64,000 bases of DNA from Brachybacterium fresconis (lineage in GTDB: Bacteria; Actinomycetota; Actinomycetes; Actinomycetales; Dermabacteraceae), in NCBI RefSeq assembly GCF_017876515.1, contig NZ_JAGIOC010000001.1, positions 930,001 through 994,000 on the forward strand, read 5' to 3'. Below the pieces are notes generated by a model, which did not search any database, was not told the DNA's origin, and saw nothing but the letters and a program-made list of their open reading frames with translations. The position numbers were made by a program, and so were the translations under genes. Position 1 is the stretch's first letter; the number at the start of each line of letters is the position of its first letter. Below are positions 19,106-27,526 of the stretch, piece after piece.

Positions 19106-19375
19106 GGCATGACAGTACGGCTCCTGCCCGCCGCTTAGCAAGGCATCAACCGTACCGACGTCACGAAACTATTCGCGATGCGTCCCAGAACTCGTTCACG
19201 ATCGCGACGACAGCGTTGTGCACGTCTGACGCCAACAACGTGGCGCAGCACCGATCTGATTACGCCCTATGGGAGACACGCCCTAGGTGCGGTTGGGGCC
19301 ATGTGGGCTGATGCGCTGCGGAGGAGTATTGAGTGAGAGTGGACTGATGCGTGTGGTTTCTGGTCGGCGTAGTCA

Positions 19376-19843
19376 TTACTGGGGGATGCCTTTGCGTTCA
19401 ATTCGCGGCACCGGGAGGCCGAGGGCCTTGAGCTGCAAGATCGGGTTCATGAATTCGCGGCACCGGACGATCAGGCCGCCGTCCATCTCGAACGAAAACA
19501 GGAAGTGGTTTTCGTAGTATCCCTCGTCATACCCCTCGAACCGGATGGCACCGTGACCATCGCATTCGACCCAGAAATGGTTGGGATCGGTCTCAGGGTG
19601 GACTGTGATGTTGTACCACTCCCAGTCAGGGAAGCACTGGAGCGACCAGTGCGCATGCCGCTCAAGCGCCGACTTGCCTCGGATCTCGATTGCTTGTCCC
19701 GATTCGGTGGTCCAGAGGCCCCCGATCCCTTCCTCGACAAACAGGTTGTGTCGGTCATATCGGTCCTCGCCTTTGGTATGCATGTACCGTTCGACGGTTT
19801 GGAGGTTCTTATTGCGGAGGTCATCGTTCTCACTGATGGACAT
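19376..19843 (-). CDS. phzB: Phenazine biosynthesis protein PhzA/PhzB
   Basis: 155 residues of the SnoaL/ketosteroid-isomerase-like fold, matching PhzA/B: RNKNLQTVERYMHTKGEDR, RHNLFVEEGIGGLWTTESG, HAHWSLQCFPDWEWYN, GYYENHFLFSFEMDGG, CREFMNPILQLKALGLPVP. It catalyses condensation of two aminoketones to the tricyclic core. Only one copy is present, as in actinobacterial clusters; the A/B pair is a Pseudomonas feature. Its start overlaps the preceding monooxygenase by 14 bases and its stop overlaps phzC. Confidence 0.93.
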   Translation of the reverse strand: MSISENDDLRNKNLQTVERYMHTKGEDRYDRHNLFVEEGIGGLWTTESGQAIEIRGKSALERHAHWSLQCFPDWEWYNITVHPETDPNHFWVECDGHGAIRFEGYDEGYYENHFLFSFEMDGGLIVRCREFMNPILQLKALGLPVPRIERKGIPQ

Positions 19844-21473
19844 GGTGTGCTCCTTCTCTCTGTTGAGTCAGCCGAGACCGGGTGGACAGCTGGAAACTTG
19901 GAAGTCGATTGTCGATCTCGTTGCGAAGACGTTGGCGGTATGAGCCGAGGCCGCCGAAGTAGAAGAGTGCTCGGGGGCTGTCGGTGTGAACATTTGACCC
20001 AAAGATCCACGATTTAACTTCGGCGAAAACGGAGCCCTGGGCCATCTCCGTGGACTCAACCGCCCAACGATTCACAGCGTCTGGATGTACTTCGACGGTG
20101 GCGGCCTCGGTAGAGTCGGCTACCGCGATCACCTCTGCGATGAAATCGACCTGTGCCTCGATGCCTGGCGGCAAGTTCGAAAAGACCCCCAAAGGTCCAA
20201 GTACGGTGAAGAAGTTCGGGAACTTCGGCGTAGCAATCCCTAGGTACGACGAAGGAGCATCGCCCCAGTGTTCGAGCAGGTTCGTGCCTTCTCGCCCTTG
20301 GACGTGGAAATCGCGGTATGCCCCGTCTACTGCCTCGAACCCGGTGGCGAACACGATGACATCGACTTCGAAGAAGCGTCCGTCGTCGAGGGTGATTCCG
20401 TGCGGCGTAACGGATCGGATAGGGTTCCGTCTGGTGTTCACCAGGGATACGTTCTCGCGGTTGAAGGTCTCGTAGTAGTTGTCTACAGCGACGGGGCGCC
20501 TGGCGTACGGCTCGGTGGGAGTCAGATCCTTCACCGTGTCGCTGTCCCTGACGATGACGTTGATCTTCTGCTTGATGAAGTCAGCGGCGGCGTTGTTGGA
20601 GACGCGATTGAACGCAAGATCGGAGAACGTCCCGAACATAAAATTGAAGCCTCCGCCTTCCTCCCAGGCCTTCTCAAAGACTTCTTCTCGCGTCTTCTCA
20701 TCGACATCTTGCGCCCCGGTTTGTGGCTCCTCGAAACCGCACGCAAGTCTCGTCAGCCGCCAGGCATCCCAGAGTTCGGCGAAGGACTCTTCATAGTGGT
20801 GAGATTCGCTGTCGGTCCACCGTCGTTGCCCCGCCGGGACGACGTACTGGGCTGTGCGTTGGAAGACGACCATCTCTTCGACCTCGGTCGCTGCATTGGC
20901 GATGAGCTGACAACCAGTTGAACCGGTGCCAAACACCGCGACTCTTGCTCCGGCGAGACTCACGCCTTCAGGCCATCGAGCCGTGTGGATGGTCCGCCCG
21001 GTGAACGATGCAAGGCCGGGGATGTTGGGGAGGACCGGCTTCGAGAGGACGCCGGCGGCTCCGATGAGATACCGAGCCGAGAACGTCTGGCCTCTGTCCG
21101 TCCGCACTTCCCACCGTGCTTGCTCTTCTTTGAAGTCAGCCGTAGTTGCGGTCGTCTCGAAGTGGAAGATCTTGTCCAAGTCATGCCGCTTCATGAAATC
21201 CTGAAGATAGTCACGAATCTGACTGCCCTTCTGATATCGCGCGGCGCGATCCCAGGAGGGCGATACGGTCGGATCACCGGAGTACCGATAGACATGGCTA
21301 TCCGTGTCAGCCTGGACTCCTGGGTATCTGTTCCAGTACCAGGTTCCTCCCGCATCGCTGCCCTTCTCGATGCCGACAACGTCGAGACCGAGGTCGTTGG
21401 AGAGCTTATGAGCCGCATAGATCCCTGAGACTCCGGCTCCAATGATGATTACGTCGCACTTCAGATAGCTCAC
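19830..21473 (-). CDS. Class B flavin monooxygenase, probable phenazine N-oxygenase
   Basis: 547 residues: FAD Rossmann motif IIIGAGVSGIYAAH, the Baeyer-Villiger fingerprint FTGRTIHTARWP (FxGxxxHxxxWP), an NADPH Rossmann motif FGTGSTGCQL, and a cyclohexanone-monooxygenase-like C-terminus. In phenazine clusters a Baeyer-Villiger-like enzyme (NaphzNO1 type) N-oxidises 1,6-dihydroxyphenazine to iodinin. The position inside the phz operon, 5 bases after a PhzS-like gene, points to the same job here. A true Baeyer-Villiger reaction cannot be excluded from sequence alone. Confidence 0.8.
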   Translation of the reverse strand: MSYLKCDVIIIGAGVSGIYAAHKLSNDLGLDVVGIEKGSDAGGTWYWNRYPGVQADTDSHVYRYSGDPTVSPSWDRAARYQKGSQIRDYLQDFMKRHDLDKIFHFETTATTADFKEEQARWEVRTDRGQTFSARYLIGAAGVLSKPVLPNIPGLASFTGRTIHTARWPEGVSLAGARVAVFGTGSTGCQLIANAATEVEEMVVFQRTAQYVVPAGQRRWTDSESHHYEESFAELWDAWRLTRLACGFEEPQTGAQDVDEKTREEVFEKAWEEGGGFNFMFGTFSDLAFNRVSNNAAADFIKQKINVIVRDSDTVKDLTPTEPYARRPVAVDNYYETFNRENVSLVNTRRNPIRSVTPHGITLDDGRFFEVDVIVFATGFEAVDGAYRDFHVQGREGTNLLEHWGDAPSSYLGIATPKFPNFFTVLGPLGVFSNLPPGIEAQVDFIAEVIAVADSTEAATVEVHPDAVNRWAVESTEMAQGSVFAEVKSWIFGSNVHTDSPRALFYFGGLGSYRQRLRNEIDNRLPSFQLSTRSRLTQQREGAHHVHQ

Positions 21474-21478
21474 GTCGG

Positions 21479-22696
21479 TTACCTTTCGATGGTGTTGTGG
21501 CCGACGCTGCTTGAGTGCGGCCGAGTTCTATCGCGGACAGCTTGGCGATAGTTCGAGGTTGTGGTTCGAAACTTTTCGGATCGGGTGCTACTGGCGGTGC
21601 CGACATGTTCGAGTTCTTCGCGGTTCATCTTTCGATTCGCGAGCACGACGTTGTTGGTCTGAGGAAGCCTGGCGGACACGAACTCCCCAATGGCGATGAA
21701 TGGGTCGGCTTCGGTCTTGATTGCCCCGGCAAGACAGGCGGCGTCGACGATAGTTTGCGAGGCACCCTGTGCCCCAATGGGGTACATCGGGTGTGCCGCG
21801 TCGCCAAGTAATACGACTCGTGAGCGGGACCACTGATTGATCGGGTCACGGTCACGGAGGCGGTCCGACTTGATAGTCGGGGACTTCTCGATCATCGCTT
21901 CGATGTCCAGGAAGTCGAGGGTCCAGTTTCCGATCAGGGGCCCCAGTATGCGCCGCACGGCTTCTTGGCTCTCGCCGAGGACCGGAGTTTGTCCCTCGTA
22001 GACTCTGTCAGGGACGAGGAGCACCCAGTTGATCCGGCTCGATCCGCTTCTAGCAATGGGCGCGGAGACCGGGTAGGCGATGAGTCGACAGCCATCGTCG
22101 GCTGTGACGAGGATGAAGGTCTCTCCGTCGAGCATCTTGGGGAAGTCCGCGACTCCGCGATAGAGAGTCATGCCGCCATCGTGAAGCGCGGTGGCTCCTA
22201 CGGTGTAGGTACGGGTGACGGAGTTGATGCCGTCCGCTCCAACGATGAGGTCATATGGTGCAGGAGATTGCCTATCCCACCGTTCTAAGTCTTCGATCGT
22301 GATCGTGGCGCTCGTGTGTATCCGGCAACTACCGGGCAGCTGGGCGAGCAGGATCGAAACCAGATCGTGTCGGAGGATCGATAGTTGGGGCATCTCTTCC
22401 CCAGCGAACCGTCCCCGAGGTTCTTCCATGATCTGTTGTCCGTCTGAGGATAGGTACCGGTGTGCGCGAGTCTGTATTCCGAGGCTGCACAAGCGAGACA
22501 GGAGCCCGAGGCCAGCGAGTTCCGTTACTGCAATAGGCTGGATGTTGAGTCCGTAGCCGTCACCGTTCAGCGAGCTCCGATGATCGAAGAGGTCGATCTG
22601 GTAGTCCTCGCCGAGGGAAGCCGCGAGCATGAGTCCGCCGATACCGGCTCCCACTATTGCGATTCGAGTTGCTTTTTCAGGCAATGCGCAAGACAT
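21479..22696 (-). CDS. PhzS-like FAD-dependent aromatic hydroxylase
   Basis: 405 residues from ATG 22696 (GGTGAG just upstream; a GTG at 22705 is less likely). Group A flavin monooxygenase: IAIVGAGIGGLMLAASL at the N-terminus, DLIVGADGINSVTR in the middle, and GDAAHPMYPIGAQGASQ for FAD ribityl binding. The family member PhzS decarboxylates and hydroxylates phenazine-1-carboxylate. Here it would turn phenazine carboxylic acids into hydroxyphenazines before N-oxidation. Its start lies inside the 3' end of the ECF41 gene (20-base overlap), so the sigma gene originally headed the operon. Confidence 0.85.
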   Translation of the reverse strand: MSCALPEKATRIAIVGAGIGGLMLAASLGEDYQIDLFDHRSSLNGDGYGLNIQPIAVTELAGLGLLSRLCSLGIQTRAHRYLSSDGQQIMEEPRGRFAGEEMPQLSILRHDLVSILLAQLPGSCRIHTSATITIEDLERWDRQSPAPYDLIVGADGINSVTRTYTVGATALHDGGMTLYRGVADFPKMLDGETFILVTADDGCRLIAYPVSAPIARSGSSRINWVLLVPDRVYEGQTPVLGESQEAVRRILGPLIGNWTLDFLDIEAMIEKSPTIKSDRLRDRDPINQWSRSRVVLLGDAAHPMYPIGAQGASQTIVDAACLAGAIKTEADPFIAIGEFVSARLPQTNNVVLANRKMNREELEHVGTASSTRSEKFRTTTSNYRQAVRDRTRPHSSSVGHNTIER

Positions 22697-23396
22697 GAGG
22701 CTCACCTTCAGAGAGTTCGTTGTGCCAGAGGTGGAGCTTCTCGGGGTTTCTAACGGCCCAGATGTTGCTAATTCGGGTCCCAGTGATCTGCGTGGCTACG
22801 ACAGCAATCACGCGCCCATGCGACGACCCGATCAAGCCGGGCTGATAGTTGACGACAGCCTCGGAGACGATCAGGTCGGGTTGCTTGATCATGACTGCCT
22901 TGAAGAAGGCGGCGACTTGCTCTGCACCGACCATTGGGTCAATTGCTGCGCTCACGATTCCCCCCCCCCCCCCCCCATCTGTGACGGCGGTAACGCTCGG
23001 ATCGAGTACGTTAAGAAGCTTCGTGAGACTGCCTTGCTGCCATGCCTCTTTGAAAGCTTGGTTAACACGCCGATGTTCGTCCTGTTCGACGCGTCCAGAG
23101 GTGGCGCTCTTTGCTCGTTTCCTCGCTGACGAAGCGAGTTGGCGGCACGCATGAGGGGTACGCCCGACGATTTCCGCGATCTCGGCGAAGGAGTATTGGA
23201 ACACGTCATGCAGGACGAAGCTGACGCGTTCGGCGGGTGACATCTTGTCGAGGACGATCAGGAGCGCCATGGAAACCGACTCATCAAGTGATATGCGGTC
23301 GGCAGGGTCGGCGGATGTGGTCCCCGAAGGTTCGGCAACTCTGACATCGAAGGCAGGGATCGGCTCGGGAAGCCACTCGCCAACGTATACTTCGCG
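22677..23396 (-). pseudogene. sigJ: ECF41 sigma factor, C-terminal part (split gene)
   Basis: Contains the linker (VYVGEWLPEPIPAFD...), sigma region 4 (SPAERVSFVLHDVFQYSFAEIAEIVGRTPHACRQLASSARKR) and the SnoaL-like domain with TDGGG, all typical of ECF41. Region 2 is missing; it lies at 31765-32031 on the other side of the Tn554-like element. Joined, they give about 329 residues in one frame (A-R-K-R/R-E-V-Y-V). An internal ATG at 23270 could still yield a region 4-SnoaL protein. The poly-G tract at 22960-22976 lies in the TDGGG motif. Confidence 0.9.
22960..22976. repeat. Homopolymer C17 (G17 in the coding strand)
   Basis: Seventeen consecutive C on the plus strand, encoding the glycine run of the ECF41 SnoaL motif (TDGGGGGG where the paralogue at 34.9 kb has TDGGG with mixed codons). 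Such runs slip at replication and in sequencing. The printed length keeps the frame open. Confidence 0.9.
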
Positions 23397-23513
23397 TCGT
23401 TATCTGGGGTGCGATCAGAGGTGTTCGTGACGTCCAGCACGAGACCCAGCGCATCGGCACTCTTCCTGGTGGACATCGTTATCTCGGGCTGTCCATCAGG
23501 CAACGTGTCTCCC

Positions 23514-23903
23514 TTACCGCTCCGGCTTCGATGCCCGTAGTCGCCCGAGGGCGTGTTCCAGTTGTTTCCGGAGTCGCTGGTTCTCGGCGGTGAGGTCTCG
23601 GACGCGCGCGTTGGCGACTTCGAGGCGGCGTAGCAGGGAGGCGTCGGTGGAGCGTTGCGATGCCGGGAGTGGTGCACCGGCTGCACCTTGCTGGGAGTCG
23701 CGGAGTCCTCGGATTTCGGCGCAGAGGTCGGGCTGGGTGTAGAGCCACGACCGTGAGACCTGCGCCTTCTGCGCGACGATCTGGAAGGTGACCGGGCCGC
23801 CCTCGCGGTCGAGGTCGCGAAGGGCCTGGGTGGCCTTGGCATGGGTGGTCTCGTGGCGCCGCTGGGCGGCGGCGATCAGGTAGTGGCTGTTATCGGCATG
23901 CAT
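23514..23903 (-). CDS. tnpC: Tn554-type accessory protein TnpC
   Basis: 129 residues from ATG 23903, which overlaps the tnpB stop (TGATG). An N-terminal helix-turn-helix-like part (GGPVTFQIVAQKAQVSRSWLYTQPDL) and a C-terminal coiled coil (LEVANARVRDLTAENQRLRKQL) match the DUF6262/TnpC proteins found after TnpB. In Tn554 the third protein influences efficiency and orientation of transposition. Confidence 0.85.
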   Translation of the reverse strand: MHADNSHYLIAAAQRRHETTHAKATQALRDLDREGGPVTFQIVAQKAQVSRSWLYTQPDLCAEIRGLRDSQQGAAGAPLPASQRSTDASLLRRLEVANARVRDLTAENQRLRKQLEHALGRLRASKPER

Positions 23904-25378
23904 CAGGTGCTTGCCTCGCCGCTCTGGTCGTCCTCCAAGGCGGTGATGATCTGGTCGAGGTTTCCCAGGACCTGCTGGTTCATCTCGATCAGTCGTTGCT
24001 GGCCATGGGCCTCGGCAGCGGTGATGATCTCCACGGTCTGCTGACGGTGCTGGCGGTGTTCGGGCAGGAACTCGGATGTGGTGATGAACATCGGGCAGCT
24101 CAGGCATGCGTTCGCGTGCGGGCAGGACTGCTGGACCGGCAGTCCGCAGAAGCCGTTGGGCAGGGCCTGGGTGGCTCGTCCGACTCGCTGTTTGGCCCAG
24201 GCCGCCTCGGCCAACTGTCCGTCCGGGTCGAGGGTGACGGTCTCGCCCTTGATGTTGATCTTCCGCGCGGCTTCCCAGTGCCGGCGGATCGTGGTGTCAC
24301 TGAGGCGGGCATAGTGGGCGGTCATGACGTGGGAGTCGTGGTCGAGAATCCGCCGGACCACTTCTTGGGGGACGTCGCGGTTGATCAGCCTGGTGCCCAG
24401 CGTGTGCCGGAAGCTGTGCGGGACGACGCGAACCGGTTGCCCATGTTCGTCACGGACATCGCAGCGCTTGAGCCAGCGGTGCAGCGCCTTGCGGTAGACC
24501 CCGTCACCGAGAGGCTCCTGGCCGTCGTCGTTGTGCGTGACTCGCGGGAAGAGCACCGGCGCTCCGCCTGGCCACCGAGCGTGAAGGCGGTGTCGCTGAG
24601 CAGCGATGGCCTCGGCAAGTTCAGCGTCGATGGGCACGAGGGCTTCGCGCTTCATCTTGTGATTGAGGTAGCGCAGGTAGGGTGCCCCCTCGCCGTCGTA
24701 GACGATGCAGTCGGTCGGCAGGCGGACGGTGTCGGTGATGCGCAGCCCGCAGCCCATCAAGATCAGCGTGATCAGTTCGTAGGTCGGGTTGTTCCATTTG
24801 GCGAGGTTGTCCGGGTTCTCCAGCTGCGCCATTACTGTTTCGCTCAGCGCGCGCGGTTGCCGGATGGCTTCCTTGGGGAAGTCCTCACTGAAGAACATCA
24901 CCGTCGAAGGCAGGGAGTCGTCCCAGCCGTGCTGCCGGATGGTGGTGAAGAACAGGTTCAGTTGGCCGATCAGCATGCGGTGCTTCACGGTGCCTGAAAA
25001 CCGTGCATGCAGGTCAGCGAGGTACCGCTCCAGCACCTCCCGGCCCAGGTCTGCCTGGCCCTGGACGGCAGGTGCCGTGTCCGCGAGGAACTGCCCGAAG
25101 TGCGTGATCGCCCGTGTGCCGGAGGAGACGCTGACCACACCGAGGCCCGAGGCCAGGCGCCACCGGGCCCAGCGTTTAGCCAAGGCCTTCAGCCAGGGCT
25201 GCGGGATGTCCTCGAAGGTGATCCGGGCGAGCCGCCGATCATTAATGCCGAGCTCACGCAGCCGCCAGACGTCCCTGCCGTACTCAGCGTCCCAGGCACT
25301 GGCTTGACGGGGCGTCCGTCGTTGCTCGCGCCCGTTCCTCGATGGCTGTTTGGGCACCAACGGGCTGGGCGTGCTCAC
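23903..25378 (-). CDS. tnpB: Tyrosine recombinase TnpB of Tn554-like element
   Basis: 491 residues from a GTG overlapping the tnpA stop (GTGA). Catalytic core: Arg in GCGLRITDTVRLP, HSFRHTLGTRL, and the late His/Tyr in ILDHDSHVMTAHYARLSD. A cysteine cluster follows (SCPHANACLSCPMF), typical of this family's C-terminus. It acts with TnpA in strand exchange. Confidence 0.92.
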   Translation of the reverse strand: MSTPSPLVPKQPSRNGREQRRTPRQASAWDAEYGRDVWRLRELGINDRRLARITFEDIPQPWLKALAKRWARWRLASGLGVVSVSSGTRAITHFGQFLADTAPAVQGQADLGREVLERYLADLHARFSGTVKHRMLIGQLNLFFTTIRQHGWDDSLPSTVMFFSEDFPKEAIRQPRALSETVMAQLENPDNLAKWNNPTYELITLILMGCGLRITDTVRLPTDCIVYDGEGAPYLRYLNHKMKREALVPIDAELAEAIAAQRHRLHARWPGGAPVLFPRVTHNDDGQEPLGDGVYRKALHRWLKRCDVRDEHGQPVRVVPHSFRHTLGTRLINRDVPQEVVRRILDHDSHVMTAHYARLSDTTIRRHWEAARKINIKGETVTLDPDGQLAEAAWAKQRVGRATQALPNGFCGLPVQQSCPHANACLSCPMFITTSEFLPEHRQHRQQTVEIITAAEAHGQQRLIEMNQQVLGNLDQIITALEDDQSGEAST

Positions 25379-26508
25379 AGGCGTACCTCCCGGTCGGTGA
25401 ACCATCCCGCTGCCTCCAGCGCCTTGCGGGCGTCCTCGGCGCTCAGGTGCCCGTAGACGGCCGCGGTGGTGGTGATGTCAGCGTGGCCCAGGAGCTTGGA
25501 GACCACCTCGATCGGCACACCGTCGCGCAGCATCCGGGTCGCGGCGGTGTGGCGGTACCAGTGTGGATCGAAGTCGATCCCGGTGCGCCGGCGCAGCCGC
25601 TTCACCAGGTCATGGACGGCCGTGTAGGTCAACGGGCGGCCATGCGGTCGGCCCCACAGGTTCACGAAGACGTAGTCGGAGTCCAGATCGCCGTACTCCA
25701 GGTGAAGGTAGTCGGCGTAGAGCCGGACCAGCTCGGCGCTGACCGGGATCGTCCGCTGGCTGCGCGACTTCGAGCGGGCGCCGTTGTCATTGACCCGCGA
25801 CCGCACCGTGATCTGGGACTCGGCAGCGGCGATGTCTTCGTGCCGCAGCCCCAGCGCTTCCCCGATCCGCATCCCGGTGTCGAACAGCACCGCGAAGAGG
25901 AACCTATCCCGCAGATGATCACAGCCATCGAGGATCGTCTGCGCCTCGGCGGCGGCGAGCACACGGGGAAGCTTGCGCTGCGTGCTCAGCACTACGGCAC
26001 GCCGCGGATTTGGGGTTCCCTTGCTGATGTGGTGCAAGAACGGCTTCCACCCCGAGCCCCGGCCGCCGACCGACTGCCACGTCCTCAACAGCTCCCCGAG
26101 GTCGACGCCGTGGCGCGCCGCGTGCTGATAGAACGCGCTCACCGCGGAGAGCTTGCGGTTGACCGTCGACCCGGTGCAGTGGTGCTCCACCGACGGCAGG
26201 ACGAGTACCGTCCCATCGCGCAGCTGCGGTGGGCGGCGCAACCAGGCGACGAACTCGGCGACGTCCTCCAATCGCACCTCACGCCAATCCATGGTCTGGG
26301 CGCCGAGGAACACGAACCAGTCCTTCAAATCATGGGCGTAGGCCTTGACCGTGTTCGGCGACCGCTCGATCTGCGTCAAGTACGCCAGATACCGCTCGAT
26401 CGGAGCGACCGGTGCACCATCCCCACCCAGCACCGTCCATGACTCCACGCCATCGACCGGGGAAAGCACGCGCTGCACGGTCAAGTCATTCGCCTGCGAA
26501 TTCAACAT
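25375..26508 (-). CDS. tnpA: Tyrosine recombinase TnpA of Tn554-like element
   Basis: 377 residues. SAM-like N-terminal DNA-binding domain (IERYLAYLTQIERSPNTVKAYA...), then the catalytic R (DTGMRIGEALGLRHED), HWYRHTAATRML (His-x-x-Arg), and LLGHADITTTAAVYGHL with the nucleophile Tyr. It is the first gene of the tnpA-tnpB-tnpC operon, with start and stop overlaps between all three. Confidence 0.93.
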   Translation of the reverse strand: MLNSQANDLTVQRVLSPVDGVESWTVLGGDGAPVAPIERYLAYLTQIERSPNTVKAYAHDLKDWFVFLGAQTMDWREVRLEDVAEFVAWLRRPPQLRDGTVLVLPSVEHHCTGSTVNRKLSAVSAFYQHAARHGVDLGELLRTWQSVGGRGSGWKPFLHHISKGTPNPRRAVVLSTQRKLPRVLAAAEAQTILDGCDHLRDRFLFAVLFDTGMRIGEALGLRHEDIAAAESQITVRSRVNDNGARSKSRSQRTIPVSAELVRLYADYLHLEYGDLDSDYVFVNLWGRPHGRPLTYTAVHDLVKRLRRRTGIDFDPHWYRHTAATRMLRDGVPIEVVSKLLGHADITTTAAVYGHLSAEDARKALEAAGWFTDREVRL

Positions 26509-26661
26509 GTGGTATTCGATTGAAAGTGGCCTCGACCGTTCCCGGAGTGGGCTTGTTGCCAGATCGCCGGTGCTTGGAAGGGAGTGCCGAAGGTTGCACT
26601 GATGGCCGCCGCCGGCATGTGTATGCGGTGTTCAAGGAATTTCCGGCAGTTTGGTTGGGGC

Positions 26662-27495
26662 TCATGAGCGGTGCTCACCGAGCAGAGCAGTCTTGTGTTC
26701 AATTACCCAGTCGCGAAAGGTCCGGGCATCTTGACCAGTTACTCGTCGTACTGTCTCTTGCGGGATTTTCGCGGCCTCGGGAGGATTGGTCTTCATCTGC
26801 GTCATGAAGTCGATGTCGTCCTCGGAGAAGCCGTATGACCGCCACTGCCCCTGCACGTCCTCGGTGCGGAGCGGGATAAGGTCGACAGCCTTACCGGTGA
26901 CATCCTGAATAACGTCGACCCGTTCGCGGACGGTGAGCGCCTCTGGGCCGGTGATCCACAGCGTCTCCTTGTGGTGGCCTCCGTCGACCAGGACGTGGGC
27001 GGCGACGCGCGCGATGTCGGACTCGTGGACGACGGTGCTGGGCACGTCGACGAATCCCTCTTCGATCCGCCCGGCGCGGAACCCGTCGACCCATTCGAGC
27101 ATGTTGGCCATGAACTCGACCGGGGCGAGCGAGGTCCATTCGAGCGAGCTGGCGGCGACGGCCTTCTCGATCGGCGACGCTTCGGTGTCGCCGGTGAGCA
27201 TGGTGACTCGGGCAGCACCCGCCTCCTGGAGTCGGGCGACGATTGCCTCGCCCTCCGTGATGGGGGCGTAGTCGTCGCCGGCGAAGGTGATGAGGTGTGC
27301 CGCCGTCACGCCGTCAAGGGCTGGGCCGAGGGTGCCAGGGTCTCGCAAGTCGCCTTGCACGACCTCAACGCCGTCGGGAAATGACGCGTTAGCGGGGTTT
27401 CGCGTGAGGCAGCGGACTGCGGCGCCCAGGTCGAGCAGGTGCTGAACGATGTGGCCTCCGACAGTGCCGGTTGCGCCGGTGATGAGAATGGTCAT
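26662..27495 (-). CDS. NmrA-like NAD(P)-binding reductase
   Basis: 277 residues. ITGATGTVGGHIVQHLLDLGA gives the Rossmann dinucleotide motif, and the YMN-like active-site region is replaced by EFMANMLEWVDG, as in atypical SDRs of the NmrA/HSCARG type. These act as redox sensors or quinone reductases. It is the 3'-most cargo gene of the transposon operon with the ABC transporter (31 bases after the permease), so a role in handling the exported compound is possible. Confidence 0.75.
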   Translation of the reverse strand: MTILITGATGTVGGHIVQHLLDLGAAVRCLTRNPANASFPDGVEVVQGDLRDPGTLGPALDGVTAAHLITFAGDDYAPITEGEAIVARLQEAGAARVTMLTGDTEASPIEKAVAASSLEWTSLAPVEFMANMLEWVDGFRAGRIEEGFVDVPSTVVHESDIARVAAHVLVDGGHHKETLWITGPEALTVRERVDVIQDVTGKAVDLIPLRTEDVQGQWRSYGFSEDDIDFMTQMKTNPPEAAKIPQETVRRVTGQDARTFRDWVIEHKTALLGEHRS

Positions 27496-27526
27496 GAGTT
27501 CCTCCTGGTTAATTCGGTTGGTTGGG

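Larger units (their letters stand above)
17753..19283 (+). mobile_element. IS5-family (IS427-like) element with passenger gene, 1531 bp
   Basis: Bounded by perfect 18-bp terminal inverted repeats (GGGCGTGTCTCCCATAGG) and a TA target duplication (17751-17752, 19284-19285). Family members are usually about 0.9 kb; this one is longer because a VOC gene and a short leftover segment lie between the transposase and the right repeat. It interrupts phzC. Confidence 0.88.
16659..19376 (-). pseudogene. phzC: Phenazine DAHP synthase gene phzC, split by an IS
   Basis: Class II DAHP synthase (VVQLGDCAEPF, GRVAGQFAKPRSNPTE, WTSHEALLMDYE, DPLHGNTR motifs), which feeds the shikimate pathway. The N-terminus is interrupted by the IS at 17753-19283. 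Removing the IS and one TA copy restores an open frame from ATG 19376 (M-T-T-P-T-R-N-H-T-H..., then HQPTWPQPHLVEQV), 394 residues in all. The start overlaps the phzB stop (TAATG). The longer frame read through the IS up to 17909 has an artificial N-terminus. Loss of phzC may be tolerated if the host supplies DAHP from primary metabolism. Confidence 0.9.

Noticed and set aside
23258..23842. 194-residue minus-strand frame at the transposon left end
   Set aside because: Arg/Ser/Pro-rich out-of-frame reading of tnpC and the junction; it crosses the transposon border without homology.
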